64,000 nt of DNA. Origin: Torymus aiolomorphi (Eukaryota > Arthropoda > Insecta > Hymenoptera > Torymidae). The translations under genes and the position numbers were made by a program. Location of the stretch: positions 209,802,297 through 209,866,296 of the forward strand of contig CM070874.1 in the NCBI GenBank assembly GCA_036365515.1, given 5' to 3'. The notes under the pieces are model-generated. The model had not been told where the DNA came from. It did not search any database and was given only the letters and a program-made list of their open reading frames with translations. This document shows, piece after piece, positions 9,939 to 21,480 of the stretch. The number at the start of each line of letters is the position of its first letter. Positions within the stretch are counted from its first letter, which is position 1.

Positions 9939-10499
9939 TTATGTCGGCATCAAAATTGGTCAAAATTTTTGTTTAAGGCACACCTTCCACACGGTTCTTT
10001 CTTCTTTTTTATACAATAAAGGAACCTAAAGTACTCGTGTACAAGCGAAAACGACTTTGTGGCACCCTTTTTCTCGATATTGGAACCAAAAAGTAATTTT
10101 ATTCATTTCCAGAAAAAGTGTTAAAAAATTATCCTTTTTGAAAAACCGGCCGTTTTGACAGAAAGAATGTTAAAAAAATTAAAAAAGAAAGAAAATTAAA
10201 CTAGAAAAGGAGAGCTTTCATTTGCTTTTTTGAAAAGTGAAAAATGTTAATTCCTTGAAAAGTTACGTGAGTTTAAAGATACTGCTTTTACCGCTTTTCA
10301 ACATTTTTCGTGTATCTCAAACTTATTTTCAAACTCACGCCTTTAAAGGAATCACCAAAAAAGCAAATTAATGGTCTCATTTTGAATTTTTATTCTCTTT
10401 TCTGAGCACTTCAAAAAATCATTTTTTTATTTCAGATATAGAGAAAACGCGTTTGTGATACCTTTATTCACAGACTATTTTTGGTCACACTCTCGGCAT

Positions 10500-11100
10500 T
10501 GTTACGAGTGATAGCTCCCGGATAGCTAGCGCATACGGTCATGAACCTGAAAAGCATACAATACCGATTCATGCATAGGCCCGAAGAACGAAGACGCATA
10601 GCCAAACGTAACCTCCGAGTCAGCAATGCGCCGAGCATCGACAGGGGACGCCGAATGTCAAAGGCGCGTGACATCAACTATTGCGAGTCAGCAGTGCAAC
10701 AAACTGCGAATCCGCGAGGTACTGAATCACCGGCACGGGATTCTGACGTCAAAGTAGGGGGGAAAGAACAGACGACCGATGAGCAATGATCCCCCACTTA
10801 TGAGTCCAGGGCGAGGATATAAAAACCGAAGGGGGTGAAGGATATAAAAACCACCCGGGGCGCCAAGAATGTTACGAGTGATAGCTCGCAACTAAATAAA
10901 TAAATGGAGGACAACTCGATTAAAAAACGGCAACGGCGTGACTCGGCAGGGACTTGAACCCCGGACCTTTCGTTTTCGCGACGACTGCTATGACCACTGA
11001 GCTACCGAAACCGGTGCGCGTCTTTCCTCGAGTCGTCCTCATGTTGCTCGATGCAACTCGATCCGCCTCGTCACGATGTGCATAGTATGCACACGTAACA
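10500..11100 (-). mobile_element. TRIM-like LTR element, copy 2, one LTR truncated
   Basis: The 231-bp LTR at 10870-11100 starts TGTTACG and ends CGTAACA. At the other end only the terminal 18 bp survive (TGTTACGAGTGATAGCTC, 10500-10517). GCAT flanks both sides (10496-10499, 11101-11104). On the minus strand, next to the full LTR, lies TGGCGCCCCGGGTGG (about 10851-10865), a convincing primer-binding site a few bases in; this fixes the orientation and supports true LTR status. The 350-bp interior has no gag or pol. Confidence 0.75.
10939..11012 (-). other. tRNA-like domain in TRIM LTR (copy 2)
   Basis: The 74-nt domain of copy 1, diverged: B-box GGTTCAAGTCC, D-arm TAGCTCAGTGG intact. It lies in the middle of the LTR. 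Confidence 0.65.
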
Positions 11101-11856
11101 GCATGCAATTGATGAAAACAACTTTTAAAGCTTGATTACTACTTATAAATTGATTACGTAATTTTCAAGTTCCATAATTATAATCTTGTGGTATATATAA
11201 TACAGCTTATATATACGGCTTATTTTTCGTTATTTTTTTATTTTTAATGTCGTGATTAAAGGTGTCACAAACGCGTTTTCTCTACATTGGAAATAAAAAA
11301 ATGATTTTTTGAAGTGCTCAGAAAAGAGAATAGAACTTCAAACTGAGATCAATAATTTTCTTTTTTGTTGATTCCTTAAATGTTGAAAAGCGGTAAAAGC
11401 AGTATCTTTAAACTCACGTAACTTATCAAGGAATTAACATTTTTTACTTTTCAAAAAAGCAAATGGAAGCTCCATTTCTAGTTTAATTTTTTTTTTTTTT
11501 AATTTGTATTATTTTTCCTGACAAAATGGCTGGCCTTTGAAAAAGGGTGATTTTTTACATTTTTCAGTATTTTATGTATTTTTAGCTTATCTTCAAACTC
11601 ACTAGCATTTTGAGGAATTAATATTTTTTACGTTAGAAAAAAAGAAAATAAAAACTCTTTTTCTCTAGTGTAATTTTTGACCATTTTGAGGCCGACATAT
11701 AAGGGCTTCATGTTGTAGATTTCCTCTTATAAGCTGCAAATAATAGCAAATAACTGCAAATAAAAATTACATTTTCTGCCCTCCGGCCGGAAAGCGCCAA
11801 CTTTCTGGCCGCTGCGCGAAACGAAGTTGCCGCTTTCCGACGCCGTCGAGCAGAAA

Positions 11857-11994
11857 AATAGTATACAGACCATGGCCAGTAAAAAAGAAAGCCTCAGATC
11901 ACATGGTGGTCAACCTCGGCTTCGCCTCGGCTGACAATTACATGTGATCTGAAACATTTCTTATTTTACTGGCCTTGTGTCGTAATATACTATT
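11857..11994. mobile_element. Palindromic MITE, family A (short copy)
   Basis: Ends AATAGTATAC / GTAATATACTATT and an internal mirrored CTCGGCTTCGCCTCGG segment match the family at 3091-3298. About 138 bp. Confidence 0.7.
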
Positions 11995-12129
11995 AGGTAT
12001 TAACAATCGTGTGCATAATTCATTTTCCCCTGGGTATAATGTATCGATTAATTTGGAAGTTGTTTTGAAAGCCTATAAAACATGACTCAATTTTATAAGT
12101 ATATTAGTTAATTGTAATATATTAAAACT

Positions 12130-12215
12130 ATCGCGCGTAAGTGTTCGACAACAGCGTGAATGGCGAGTTCCCTTATTAATACGAAGATCCAGGTTCGATT
12201 CCCAAAATCAGTTAG
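12130..12215 (+). other. tRNA-like remnant (possible SINE head)
   Basis: A B-box GGTTCGATTCCC near 12192 is preceded by an anticodon-arm-like stretch. The A-box is poor. Confidence 0.35.
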
Positions 12216-12244
12216 ATTTTTTTCATTATTTCTCAGTGTATTAA

Positions 12245-12806
12245 GGAGGGTCTTTCGCAAAATCAAAACCAATATTTTTCAATAAAATTGAAATACATGA
12301 TAAATAATGATTATTCCAACGTCTGTGCGAAATTTCAATGCAGCTTGTCGAACAATAAAATCAGTACGACATTAATAAAAATCGAGTTTTGAGGTTACAT
12401 TGCTACATAGCGTTATAGGACAGCTCGATTTTATTTTGTATGTTCGGATAATTTTTATACTTCTAGCCTATTTTATCGAGTAAGAAAACGTATATGCATT
12501 CTAGAAACCACTAGAAATAAGAATAATGAAAAAATATATGGGTAAACGAAGGTTTGGCAAAGTTATTTAATATTAATCACGAAAATTTGAATAAAATGCG
12601 TGACATACAGCTTTTTAAATTTCGTAAAACTTCTGAATTCATTATGTAAGCAAATTTTATATTTTTTTTACCTATAAAATTGATTAGTTCGTCTTTAATT
12701 TAGACTTTAGATTACTTTGTAAGCAATAATATTAATATTGTGGGCTAAAAATATTGGGGGCCCAAGGGAGCACCCGTTAAATACGCTCCTTAGCGAAAGA
12801 CCCTCC
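12245..12806. mobile_element. TTAA-flanked non-autonomous DNA transposon
   Basis: A 562-bp unit with perfect 14-bp inverted ends, GGAGGGTCTTTCGC (12245-12258) and its complement (12793-12806), flanked by TTAA on both sides (12241-12244, 12807-12810). A TTAA duplication is the piggyBac hallmark, but these ends do not start with the usual CCC, so the assignment is tentative. No ORF. Confidence 0.7.
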
Positions 12807-12810
12807 TTAA

Positions 12811-14098
12811 GGTGGTCTTATAGCTAAAATTTAAAAAAATGCAAACTTTTTTGTATATATTGCCGAATCCATTTCAAATATATCAGAGTAATACCAGAGT
12901 ACGCCTAATACCACCGATTATTTTAAAATTTAAGGATGTGATACTACTCTAAAAATTAATTAACATGTATTTTAATTTTTTTATTGCACTAAACATAGAT
13001 TTGGTTTGCAATGTTCAAAATTTTTTAAATCCATATGAGAGGAACGAAAATGTGGGTGCTTTTTTAACCTGAAATGAAATAAAAATTATAATAAAAAATG
13101 TGAATAGTACTAAAATTTTTTATATATTTTCATACTGTATCTCATTTGTGGCATAATATTCTTTAAATAAATTTCTAGGACTGTTAACATTTATATTAAA
13201 ATTTGTATTTTATTTCGCGTTAAAAGGCTTAATTTAGGATCACCTAAATAATATGCCAGTAAGAATGTTTTATGAGAATGACAATTTATTAACATTATTC
13301 GATCAAATAAGTATGTGTGCGAGGCTACCACCCGTAACAAAATACAATATGTCCAGATGAATTCTTTATGATTATACGGTTACAGATTTTATGTAAAGTT
13401 TAGACAAAAATTATGTAAAATTCAAACAAGCGTGTGTAAAATTTTTTAGTTTACTTAAATTTATCTAAAATTCTCAATTCACAAAAACGTTGTCTAAAAT
13501 TTTAAGATGTAAAACAATGATTTTATAGAAATATTTGTTTGAAATCGTGATTTTAGTCGAATGTTTATATACGCTCGTATCTACCAGAGACCTATCAGCG
13601 GAAATGCAATACTATTCAGAGACAGACCGAATTAATATATTCTGCGCAATCGTGCGTGCGGCAAATTCTGTTATTAGGGTATTTAATGTAAAAAAATTTC
13701 TTAAAGGCCACCTGCCAAAATTTGTGTTTCTATAGAATTAGATTCAAAATGAAATTTTCAGAACGTATATTTCATTATTCTTAGGAGATTTTGCTTATTG
13801 CATCATATATTGTCTTTAATTTTTCATAAATACAAAATAATTGAATACAAGAGATTTTTTCACCAGTATAATTCTCTATGGGTAAACTATTTTACTATTT
13901 CAATTGTAGGTTGCGAGATTTGGGAAAATAATTTATCGATATGTTAAAGTGTAAAATCTATGTTGTCAATAGTCTTATCTTATTTAGATACCGTCATAAT
14001 AAAAATTTTGAATTTTTTTTTTTTTGCAAATAAGTAGTAATTAAAATATTATCAGTAAATCAAATCAGAAAGAAGATTTTAAAGTTAGATTACACTGT
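12811..14098. other. AT-rich intergenic
   Basis: No gene or clear repeat recognised. Short open frames here look random. Confidence 0.45.
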
Positions 14099-14694
14099 AT
14101 ATCGACGGCTGAGAGGAAGAAAGCGCCATCTCGGCGCGAGCTCCGAAAAAGTTGCTATCTCAGCAGCTGGGGTCTGATTCTCTAAGCGTCTCGTACGTGA
14201 CATGCACCGAACGGCGACATACTGCTATGTCGGCTGAAATTGTGTAATGCGCATGCGCAAATCCCGATGTTTTTGATGTTTTTAGTAGTTGTCTTTAGTG
14301 ACACACGACTACACGAGTTGATTATGGGGTTTATCTCGACTTACGACTCTTATCACATCAACTTGAATTCAATTTTATGTTACGACTTAAAATTCGTCAT
14401 AGACTTATATTTGAAACACGCCTAAGTCGATATGACAAATAACTAAGTGTTCAAGTCGTTATTAGATACGTGTATTGTATACTCCCCTTAAGGTTATATC
14501 TCAATCACTCCAAAATGTCAAATGTCAAAACATTAATGTTCAATATTTGACTAACATCATATTATTAACAATGTTTTTTGGTGAACTCTGCAATAAGTAA
14601 AAAATCAGTGTTAAAAATTTGTGTTCAAGTTGTATTAAAATTGTATTAAAAAGTTGTTAAGTTGTGTATGTTTCTATCTGCATTTTTTTTAATA

Positions 14695-16638
14695 ATGGCT
14701 GCTCAAGTAATCTTTGAATATCTACTCGATATTTTCAATGAGGAAGAAGAACAGCGTATGGAAGCAAATGAAAGATTTCGTATGATTCGAGTTGAAAGAC
14801 AACAGTTAAGAGATGTCTCAAATCCTTTTACTTTGCCAAGTGGATTCTTCAAAAAGTATTATAGGTAACAGTTCTATAATATTTATTTATTTATTAACCA
14901 GAGTATTACATAATGTAGTACATGTTGGTGCTTATTTCAGGACATAGTTACATGTCTGAAGCCTAGCAAATACCCTATAGAGGTAGATATAGCTACCTGT
15001 ACATAGGTCCGGTATACTTAAACTAGAAAAACTTAATTAACTTACAAACTAGGCGTGAAATCAAAATTTCCACCATTAATAATATATTTGGTCCACAGTT
15101 GATTATCTCATCCATAATGGAAAGTTAGATTTTTATTTATTTATTAATTTATTTTTTTCTAATAATGATTTCAATAATAATTTTATTAACAAACTCCGCT
15201 TGTTTGTGTGTAACGACTTTTGTGTACATGTAAGTGAAGATGATGGTGTGCCCGTGTACATCTTTAATAGAATAAACTTTAGAACTGTACGATACTATCC
15301 ATAACACATTTCTATAATGTTTGCTTATTAATACATTCATTAACAAATAATAATTTTAACAAAATCATTTGTAGAATGACTCCTGAAGTAACATTGAGGC
15401 TTATTCATTTACTCGAAAATGAAATCATCCCAGAAAGAAATTCTATGATTTCAATTCATATTCAAGTACTTATCACTGTAAGATTTTTGGCTGAAGGATC
15501 TCTTCAGAAAGGTTTTAGCCAGGATTTTCAGCATCCTGTAAGCCAAGCTACTGCCAGTAGATGTATTGATCGAGTCACTAATGCCATTAACAGATTGGCA
15601 GATAAGTTTGTTCGATTTCCTACAACGGAAGACGAAAGGGAACTTATTCAAAATGGGTATTAAATTTATTATCAATAAAAAATCATATCAATTGTAACAT
15701 TTTTTAATTCGACTGTATATTTTTGTAGTTTTCAAAGAACCATTCGAATACCTGGCATAATTGGTATTGTGGATGGCTTTATTGTTAAATTTAAAAGGCC
15801 AACAGAAAATGAAGAGGCTTTTTTCAACTATCGTCATGGGTCCTCAATGAATGTACAAATAGTGAGTATTTTTTATCAAAGTTATTGGTTCTCACAAATT
15901 GATATTATATGTCTATTATGTATTCATTAATCATTAAAATCATTTGATAAAACTATTGTATTCTAGATTACTGATTCTAACTACAACATATTGAATATCC
16001 GTATCTGCCCTGGAAGCAACAACGATCGTTTTCTCTGGCAATTTTCTGAGGCAAAGGAGTTCATGGAACACCTTAGAGAAAATGAAAATATTGTGCATCG
16101 GTATTATATATTAGGTGAGACGTCAGTGTTATATATACTATTTTAGAATCTTTAAAATACATCACAATTTTACTACTAATTATTCAATGTTCTTTTTGTG
16201 TAGGTGATAGTGGTTATACCCCTTCTCCAATATTGTTAACACCAATACTAGATGCGCCTGAAGGATCTCCAGCTTTCCATTACACAACAGAATTTTTAAC
16301 AACTCGTTGCAAGGTAGAACAGACAATTGGAATGCTTACGACTGTCTGGAGAGTAATTAACAGATCCAGGGCATTGAGTTACTCTCCAGAAAAAGTAGCT
16401 CAATTTATCAATAGTGCTGCTATTTTACACAATTTCGGAAGAAAACATGGGTATGTTAAAAAATACAAAATAAGTTTTGTTTTGTTACAACTATTTACAT
16501 TTTAATTTTATTTTCAGGATTTTTAATGACATTGATGATGAATTAAATGATCCATATGATGGCAATCAAATAAGAGGTGGAGATTATCTGGCAGGAATAA
16601 CTGAGCGAAACCGCCTGATTCGTGAACATTATATTTAA
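14695..16638 (+). CDS. Harbinger transposase (HARBI1-like), six exons
   Basis: Reads continuously across six exons: 14695-14864, 15375-15656, 15729-15861, 15967-16114, 16204-16450 and 16518-16638. All have GT-AG junctions and the total is 1,101 bp (366 residues). It is a DDE transposase that cuts and pastes the element in the nucleus. The N-terminal RDVSNPFTLP...KKYYRM segment matches the HARBI1-type start. Catalytic signatures are GIVDGFIV (first D), PGSNNDRFLW, and LGDSGYTPSPILLTP (second D), followed by RCKVEQTIGMLTTVWRV near the final acidic position. The start is placed at MAAQVIF (context aataATGG); an in-frame ATG at 14662 would add 11 residues. No stop or frameshift was seen, so it may be functional. 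A short TE insertion rich in ATTT repeats lies in intron 1. Confidence 0.85.
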
Positions 16639-16683
16639 TTTAAGTTACTCAAGTTACTGTACCTATATGTACCTCTTCTTCAG

Positions 16684-17503
16684 ACATGGGTAGACTTAAT
16701 TGCTACTGCTCGGCAAAGCTTAAACTTTATGTTGGATGGATTTAGAAATACACCAATGTCGAAGAACCATATGCGAGTCTTAGATATTGTTGAGAATAAG
16801 AAACCTCCAGGCAGCTCTCAGTCTAAACAACCAGCACGGAAGAAAGTCTTTGTAGATTTAACAGATGAAGCTTCCACAAGCTCTGGTATTTATAGTCCTC
16901 ATGTAGGAAAAAGTTCATCGAAAAAATCTTTAACTACAAGGCCTGCAATGTCTTCGCCAATGTCTGGAGGAACACCTGCAGTAGCAGCAATGCCAAAATC
17001 AGGACCGGCAGCAATTGGTAAGCAATAATTTTAATTTGTTACAAATATTAAGTAACGTACAAAAATTAAAACAATCTTTAATATAATTTTTCAACTTTTT
17101 TTTTTTTTAATATTTCCAATGTCTATCTTTTTCAGGCCAAAAATCTAGTGATTTCATAAAAGCATTCGAGGAAAAGGGAGCCGAACTTGTAATAAGTTTA
17201 ACAAACCAATTTGTGGCTTGTTTTCAAAATCAAAATGAAGTAATTGGAAATTGTTTCCAAATTCAAAATGAAGCTTTGCTGGAACATTTACCCCGGATTA
17301 TTAGTGAAGAATTCATCAAAGTCTTCAAAGGATCCTTCGTAAACAATGAAGAGGTTAAGGATGAACCAGAACCAGAAAAGGAGGAGGAAGCTGAAGATGA
17401 AATGGCAAGTGGAACCGTAGAAGATATTTTCTTTGCTAACGACGATTTTTCAAATATCGAGTTTTTAGATGAAATGTCTTCATGCTATGATGAAGATGAT
17501 TAA
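16684..17503 (+). CDS. Myb/SANT-type partner protein of Harbinger, 3' exons
   Basis: Two exons, 16684-17017 and 17136-17503, with good acceptor (CTTCTTCAG) and GT-AG junctions. The start, TWVDLIATARQSLNFMLDG, and the following MSKNHMRVLDIVE resemble the C-terminal half of the Myb-like DNA-binding protein that partners Harbinger transposases. The Myb exon itself was not found upstream, so the 5' end is missing or spliced from elsewhere. The tail is Ser/Pro-rich, then QNQNEVIGNCFQIQNE, then a very acidic end (EPEKEEEAEDE). The family call is inference from order and weak similarity. Confidence 0.55.
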
Positions 17504-17578
17504 CATCTTTAATGGTATTTTTACACAGATTCTTCCTTTTGTGAAAAATTGTAATTTTTTACAATTGATTTTTTTTAG

Positions 17579-17779
17579 ATTGAAGCTGCGACAGAATGTA
17601 TAATATGCCAAGATGGCATTGATACACCAGTGCAACTTCTACGTTGCATGCACGTATTTTGCGAAACCTGTATAACGGCTTGGTTAATAAAAAAGAAATC
17701 TTGCCCATTGTGCCGTGTGAGTGTTGAAAGTGATCCCTTACTATGGGACGACATATCTTATAGTTTTAAAAGATTGTAA
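17579..17779 (+). CDS. RING-finger exon in Harbinger element
   Basis: This 201-bp exon is open from a strong acceptor (poly-T then AG) to a TAA. It encodes a C3HC4 RING: ECIICQ, then C-x-H-x2-C-x2-C in RCMHVFCETC, then SCPLCR. The spacing is C-x2-C-x12-C-x-H-x2-C-x2-C-x10-C-x2-C, with a Trp (ITAWLI) at the usual E2-contact position. RING domains of this type are usually ubiquitin ligases. No ATG precedes the RING, so it must be spliced. A GAG/GTTAAG donor at 17353 in the preceding ORF has matching phase 0 and would join the two in frame, replacing the acidic tail; that isoform is inference. The second half of the RING is duplicated at 18068-18180. Confidence 0.7.
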   Translation: MEAATECIICQDGIDTPVQLLRCMHVFCETCITAWLIKKKSCPLCRVSVESDPLLWDDISYSFKRL

Positions 17780-18008
17780 TTTCATTGTATTACCCTTTTT
17801 ATTTTTATAACGATTGTTTATATGCGTGCGTTAGAATATAAGTATCTTTATCTGTACGATCTGCAATTTTAAATACTTGCTTGGGGATTGAGCGAGGATG
17901 CCGTCCATTACTGCATTACGAAGTTGTGAGTTATGTAACTATGTAAGTGAGTTACGTGAGCTGATATATAGTTCAGTTACTTGAATGAATCTAACCCACT
18001 TTAGATTC

Positions 18009-18370
18009 AGGGTACTCGTACGTGACATGCACCGAATGACAACTTACTGCTACGTCGACTGAAATTGTGCCATAACGGCTTGGTTAATACAAAAGAAATC
18101 TTGCCCATTGTGCCGTGAGCGTGTAGAAGTTGATCCCTTACTATGGGATGACATATCTTATAGTTTTAAAAGATTGTAATTGCATTGTATTATCCTTTTT
18201 ATTTTTTTAACGATTTTTTATATGCGTGCATTAGAATATAAGTATCTTTATCTGCAACATCTGCTATGTAAGCGAGTTACGTGAGCAATGATACGAATTA
18301 CAAAGTTGTGTGAACTGATATATAGTTCAGTTACTTGAATGAATCTAACCCACGTTAGATTCAGGGTGCA
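18009..18370 (+). repeat. Tandem internally deleted derivative of the Harbinger element
   Basis: 18009-18067 repeats the sequence found near the 5' end (14190-14247, CTCGTACGTGACATGCACCG). It runs straight into a copy of the RING exon end (18068-18180, similar to 17671-17779) and the same 3' flank (to TTAGATTCAGGGT). This copy reads CRERVEVDP where the first reads CRVSVESDP. It looks like a 5'-to-3' deletion product placed directly behind the full copy. Confidence 0.65.
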
Positions 18371-18371
18371 C

Positions 18372-18477
18372 TATGGCATTCCGAAACATTGAACGGTACC
18401 ATTTGAGCCCGTGAGTGCGAGAGAGAGGTTTATTCCTCACAGGCTTAAATGGTTCCGTCTTATTTTTCCGAACGCCA
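18372..18477. repeat. Small palindrome, possible MITE
   Basis: Arms of about 43 bp, ATGGCATTCCGAAA... mirrored by ...TTTCCGAACGCCAT, with matching ACGG(T/A)ACCATTT and GAGCCCGTGAG blocks. Confidence 0.55.
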
Positions 18478-19779
18478 TGGGAAGCATCCTCATGCGCGTT
18501 TGGATTTTGCGTAATTTAATTAATTTTCAATTTTTACTTTTAATTTTATGATATAAAAGTTCTTTGATTGTGAAAAAGTGAACTATAAAAAACTTCAGAA
18601 TTTAATCATAACATAAAAAGGCTATGAAAATTTCAGAGAAATTTTGAAAATAAATTTCTTTGTCCGCCCTAGGAAAAGATTTATGTTCTTCTTTCAATAA
18701 AAATACAAAACATGAATAATTTAGTTTTTTACTAGTCTGTAGCACCCATAATTTTTATTCTAGTACATTTCTTACACCCGCTGATTTTTGAGGCCACAAT
18801 TTTCTTAGATAGTGCCTTCCGCTCGTTTAATTAAAAATTGAATTTTCGATTTAAACAATCATTATTTTTTTTTTTTTAATAGAAAAAATTGGAGATTCTT
18901 ACATAATTGCTTGTTTTATAAGACGCTTGAGTAAAAGTAAAAGAAGAATGTTCTACATGGGATAAACCAGATGTTATTTGCAATTTAATGGAATGTAATT
19001 GCATTTATTCAAGCCCTATGCAACTCCAAATAGGAACATATTTATTTGATTAAAACGGTTTCATAATCTTCTATTTTTTCATCATTTTTCATCATTTTTT
19101 TTTATGCGGCACTTCTAAGTAAAAGGTTAAATGAAGGATTGAGTAACGGTTAAAAAAGGATTTTTGTTTAAAGTACCATTAATGTTTAAGTTCTTGATTC
19201 AAACAGTTATATTTTCATGTTCGTTGTTATATCAGTATACGTTGTTTTTTATCAGTATTATTTATTTGTCATTTATATTCGAAAGGACAATTTTCTAAAA
19301 CTTCTCTTATTGAATTTTTTAATTGTTATTACTTCATCAGAAGTACTTCGACAATATTTTTTTGTAAATATTTGGTCATCAATTATAAAAGCTCTTATTA
19401 AAGAACCAACCTGTATCTTGGCTTGGAAATAAAAATACATCAAAGGGTGCGATTAAAAAAGTAGGTATATTATTTTAATTCGTGTTTACAATAACACTTA
19501 AAATAAAAAAATAAAGAAAAAAAAATACAAAATGTAAATATAACTAAATCAAAATAACATTATTTGTGCGATTGTGCCTGTGTTGTGTAGATGACACTAA
19601 TTAAAAATTAAATTTTCGATTTCTTATTCAAACTATGAGGTTTTAATTAGAAATTCAAATTTTAATTATTAATTATAAAATGATTAATTACATATGTTTA
19701 GAACCCTCAATCGAACTATTACGCGCGAAATGGGTTTCAATTTTGCTGGGAACGTCGGAACTAAAAACATTGGTTCGTG
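18478..19779. other. AT-rich filler within the Harbinger unit
   Basis: No gene recognised. Short AAAATTGAATTTTCGATTT-like words recur near 18835 and 19610. Confidence 0.4.
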
Positions 19780-20065
19780 CATTCGCATTGGTAGACCGAC
19801 ATAGCCTAGGGCCGACACATAGTGTATGTTGGAGTTGCTCCATCTCATGCTGTCTCGCTCCCGAGACGCTTAGAGAATCAGACCCCTGGGGTAGCGCCTT
19901 TTTCGCTCTTAGTTCGCGCCGAGATAGCGCCTTCTTGCTGCTCACGCCGAGATAGCGTCGAGATGATAAAATATAGTAATACAAATTACATAAAAAATAT
20001 TTTCATATTTTGGAAATAATGCAGCTAATTAAGGTTAATTGATTTCACCTTTTTCTAACAGTTTC

Positions 20066-20337
20066 CACAGTTTAATTCATGACTAGTTAAATGTAAGCAC
20101 TTAAATTATTCATTTTTTTTTTGTTTAGTAATAAAATATATAAAACAAGTAACAATTTTGGTAATCCTTCTATAGTATCCATGCACGAACATATAATGGA
20201 GTTTTACTTCGTATTGAATTAAACGCGACAACCAGGGCCAAGATCACATATCACATAAGTACCGAAATAGAGGCTACAAAGAAAAAATCTTTTACCGAGT
20301 ATATACATAAAAATACTTCACCATGTAAGATCTGAAC
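20066..20337 (+). repeat. 270-bp dispersed repeat, copy 1
   Basis: Direct repeat of 22658-22925 (shared markers CATGACTAGTTAAATGTAAG and ATAATGGAGTTTTACTTCGT). This copy carries small insertions that break the reading frame seen in copy 2. Confidence 0.7.
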
Positions 20338-21480
20338 CTACATTTAATAATGTACATTCGACATTCTACATTCTAATGACAGCTATATTTTAAAACTTGG
20401 ATATTTGAAATTTAGCGCAAATTTTTCGTCAAATTTTTCTAAAGCATGGTATCCTTATAAAAATGCAATTCTAATATATTATTAAGTATTCTACCCCTTC
20501 CGAAAAATCACATAATAGCGCATACCTGATTGACATTATGGTTTATAGGAAATCGATTTAAACGATGACGATGTGCCGTAGACTTCGTTATTCCTATATC
20601 ACCAAATTTTAGTTGTGATTTATATCTAAGCATCATGGTAGCAACTTGTAAATAAAAACTAATTAATCGAAAATAATAACCAGAAATTTATTGACTGTGG
20701 TTGTTTTCTGTAGTTATATTTTCTTGAATTAATATACTGTTTTACGTGTCACTATAAAAAGACTCATTTGATGAATGGGTTTACACTATTTAATTTCCTT
20801 ATTATCTCTTTCTTTACAAGTATGTAAAAATGCAAGTTGATTCTCTCTTACGGAAATTATTACAGGTTAATGTGAGTATACAGAGTCCTTCGCATGCATT
20901 AGCGTTTTTTTTTTTCTTAAAAAAGAATATGAAGTTAGCCACATTCATTGGTTAATAAAGGAGCAGATACATGTATGTATGTACATTCTACACACATATG
21001 AAGGTGCATTTGATTATATATAGTGACGATTGGATTTCTCGATTACCTCGTACCTCATATTTACCTAATATATAGATAAAATGATTAGCCTCGATGGAAA
21101 TCAAAATGTATATAAATGTAAATATACGTATATATACCATTTTCAAAAAAAAAAAAAAAAAATACCATTTTCCATTACAGCACTTTTTAGCTATTTTTTT
21201 TAGGCAGTCTCATACACCCCCGCGTTGCGCCGTGCACACTCAAACCAATTCCAGAATGCATTTTTTATGCCTATTGCAGCTTTTAATACTAGTCCGGTTA
21301 ATGTGCTAATGCGTATTCGGCGCGCAAATTGCAAACTACTGTAGATAAATCACTACAAAAATGACTAAAGTAATATTTTTTACATTTATTTAGATTTATA
21401 TAGCGTCTCTTTAAGGGGATGCCATACTCGATTTTTACCGGCGGAGTCAATTCATAATCTACCATCGTGCTGAATCGGAA
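20338..21480. other. Intergenic
   Basis: No gene recognised. AT-rich apart from a short GC-richer patch near 21215-21310. Confidence 0.4.

Larger units (their letters stand above)
9640..11740. mobile_element. Large foldback element, interrupted twice
   Basis: The left arm (about 9680-9705 plus 9939-10480) and right arm (about 11250-11740) are inverted complements for roughly 550 bp. Mirrored markers include CAAACGCGTTTTCTC, TTTGAAGTGCTCAGAAAAGAGAA and a TTGACCATTTT/GCCGACATA block. Two younger elements sit inside it, at 9706-9938 and 10500-11100. Both ends lie in GCAAATAACTGCAAAT words in the same orientation. No ORF explains its mobility. Confidence 0.75.
14099..19966 (+). mobile_element. 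PIF/Harbinger DNA transposon with accessory genes
   Basis: Degenerate inverted ends of about 140 bp enclose the unit: 14102-14245 and 19780-19965 share GGGGTCTGATTCTCTAAGCG, GCGC(C/T)ATCTCGGCG and CTATGTCGG in inverted order. Inside are an intron-containing Harbinger transposase, a second ORF of the Myb-partner type and a RING-finger exon. A partial deletion derivative (18009-18370) and a small palindrome (18372-18477) lie in the 3' half. The exact target duplication was not resolved. Confidence 0.7.

Noticed and set aside
19680..20019. Overlapping frames of 65-98 codons near 19680-20019
   Set aside because: They fall in the inverted end of the Harbinger unit and have no recognisable motif.
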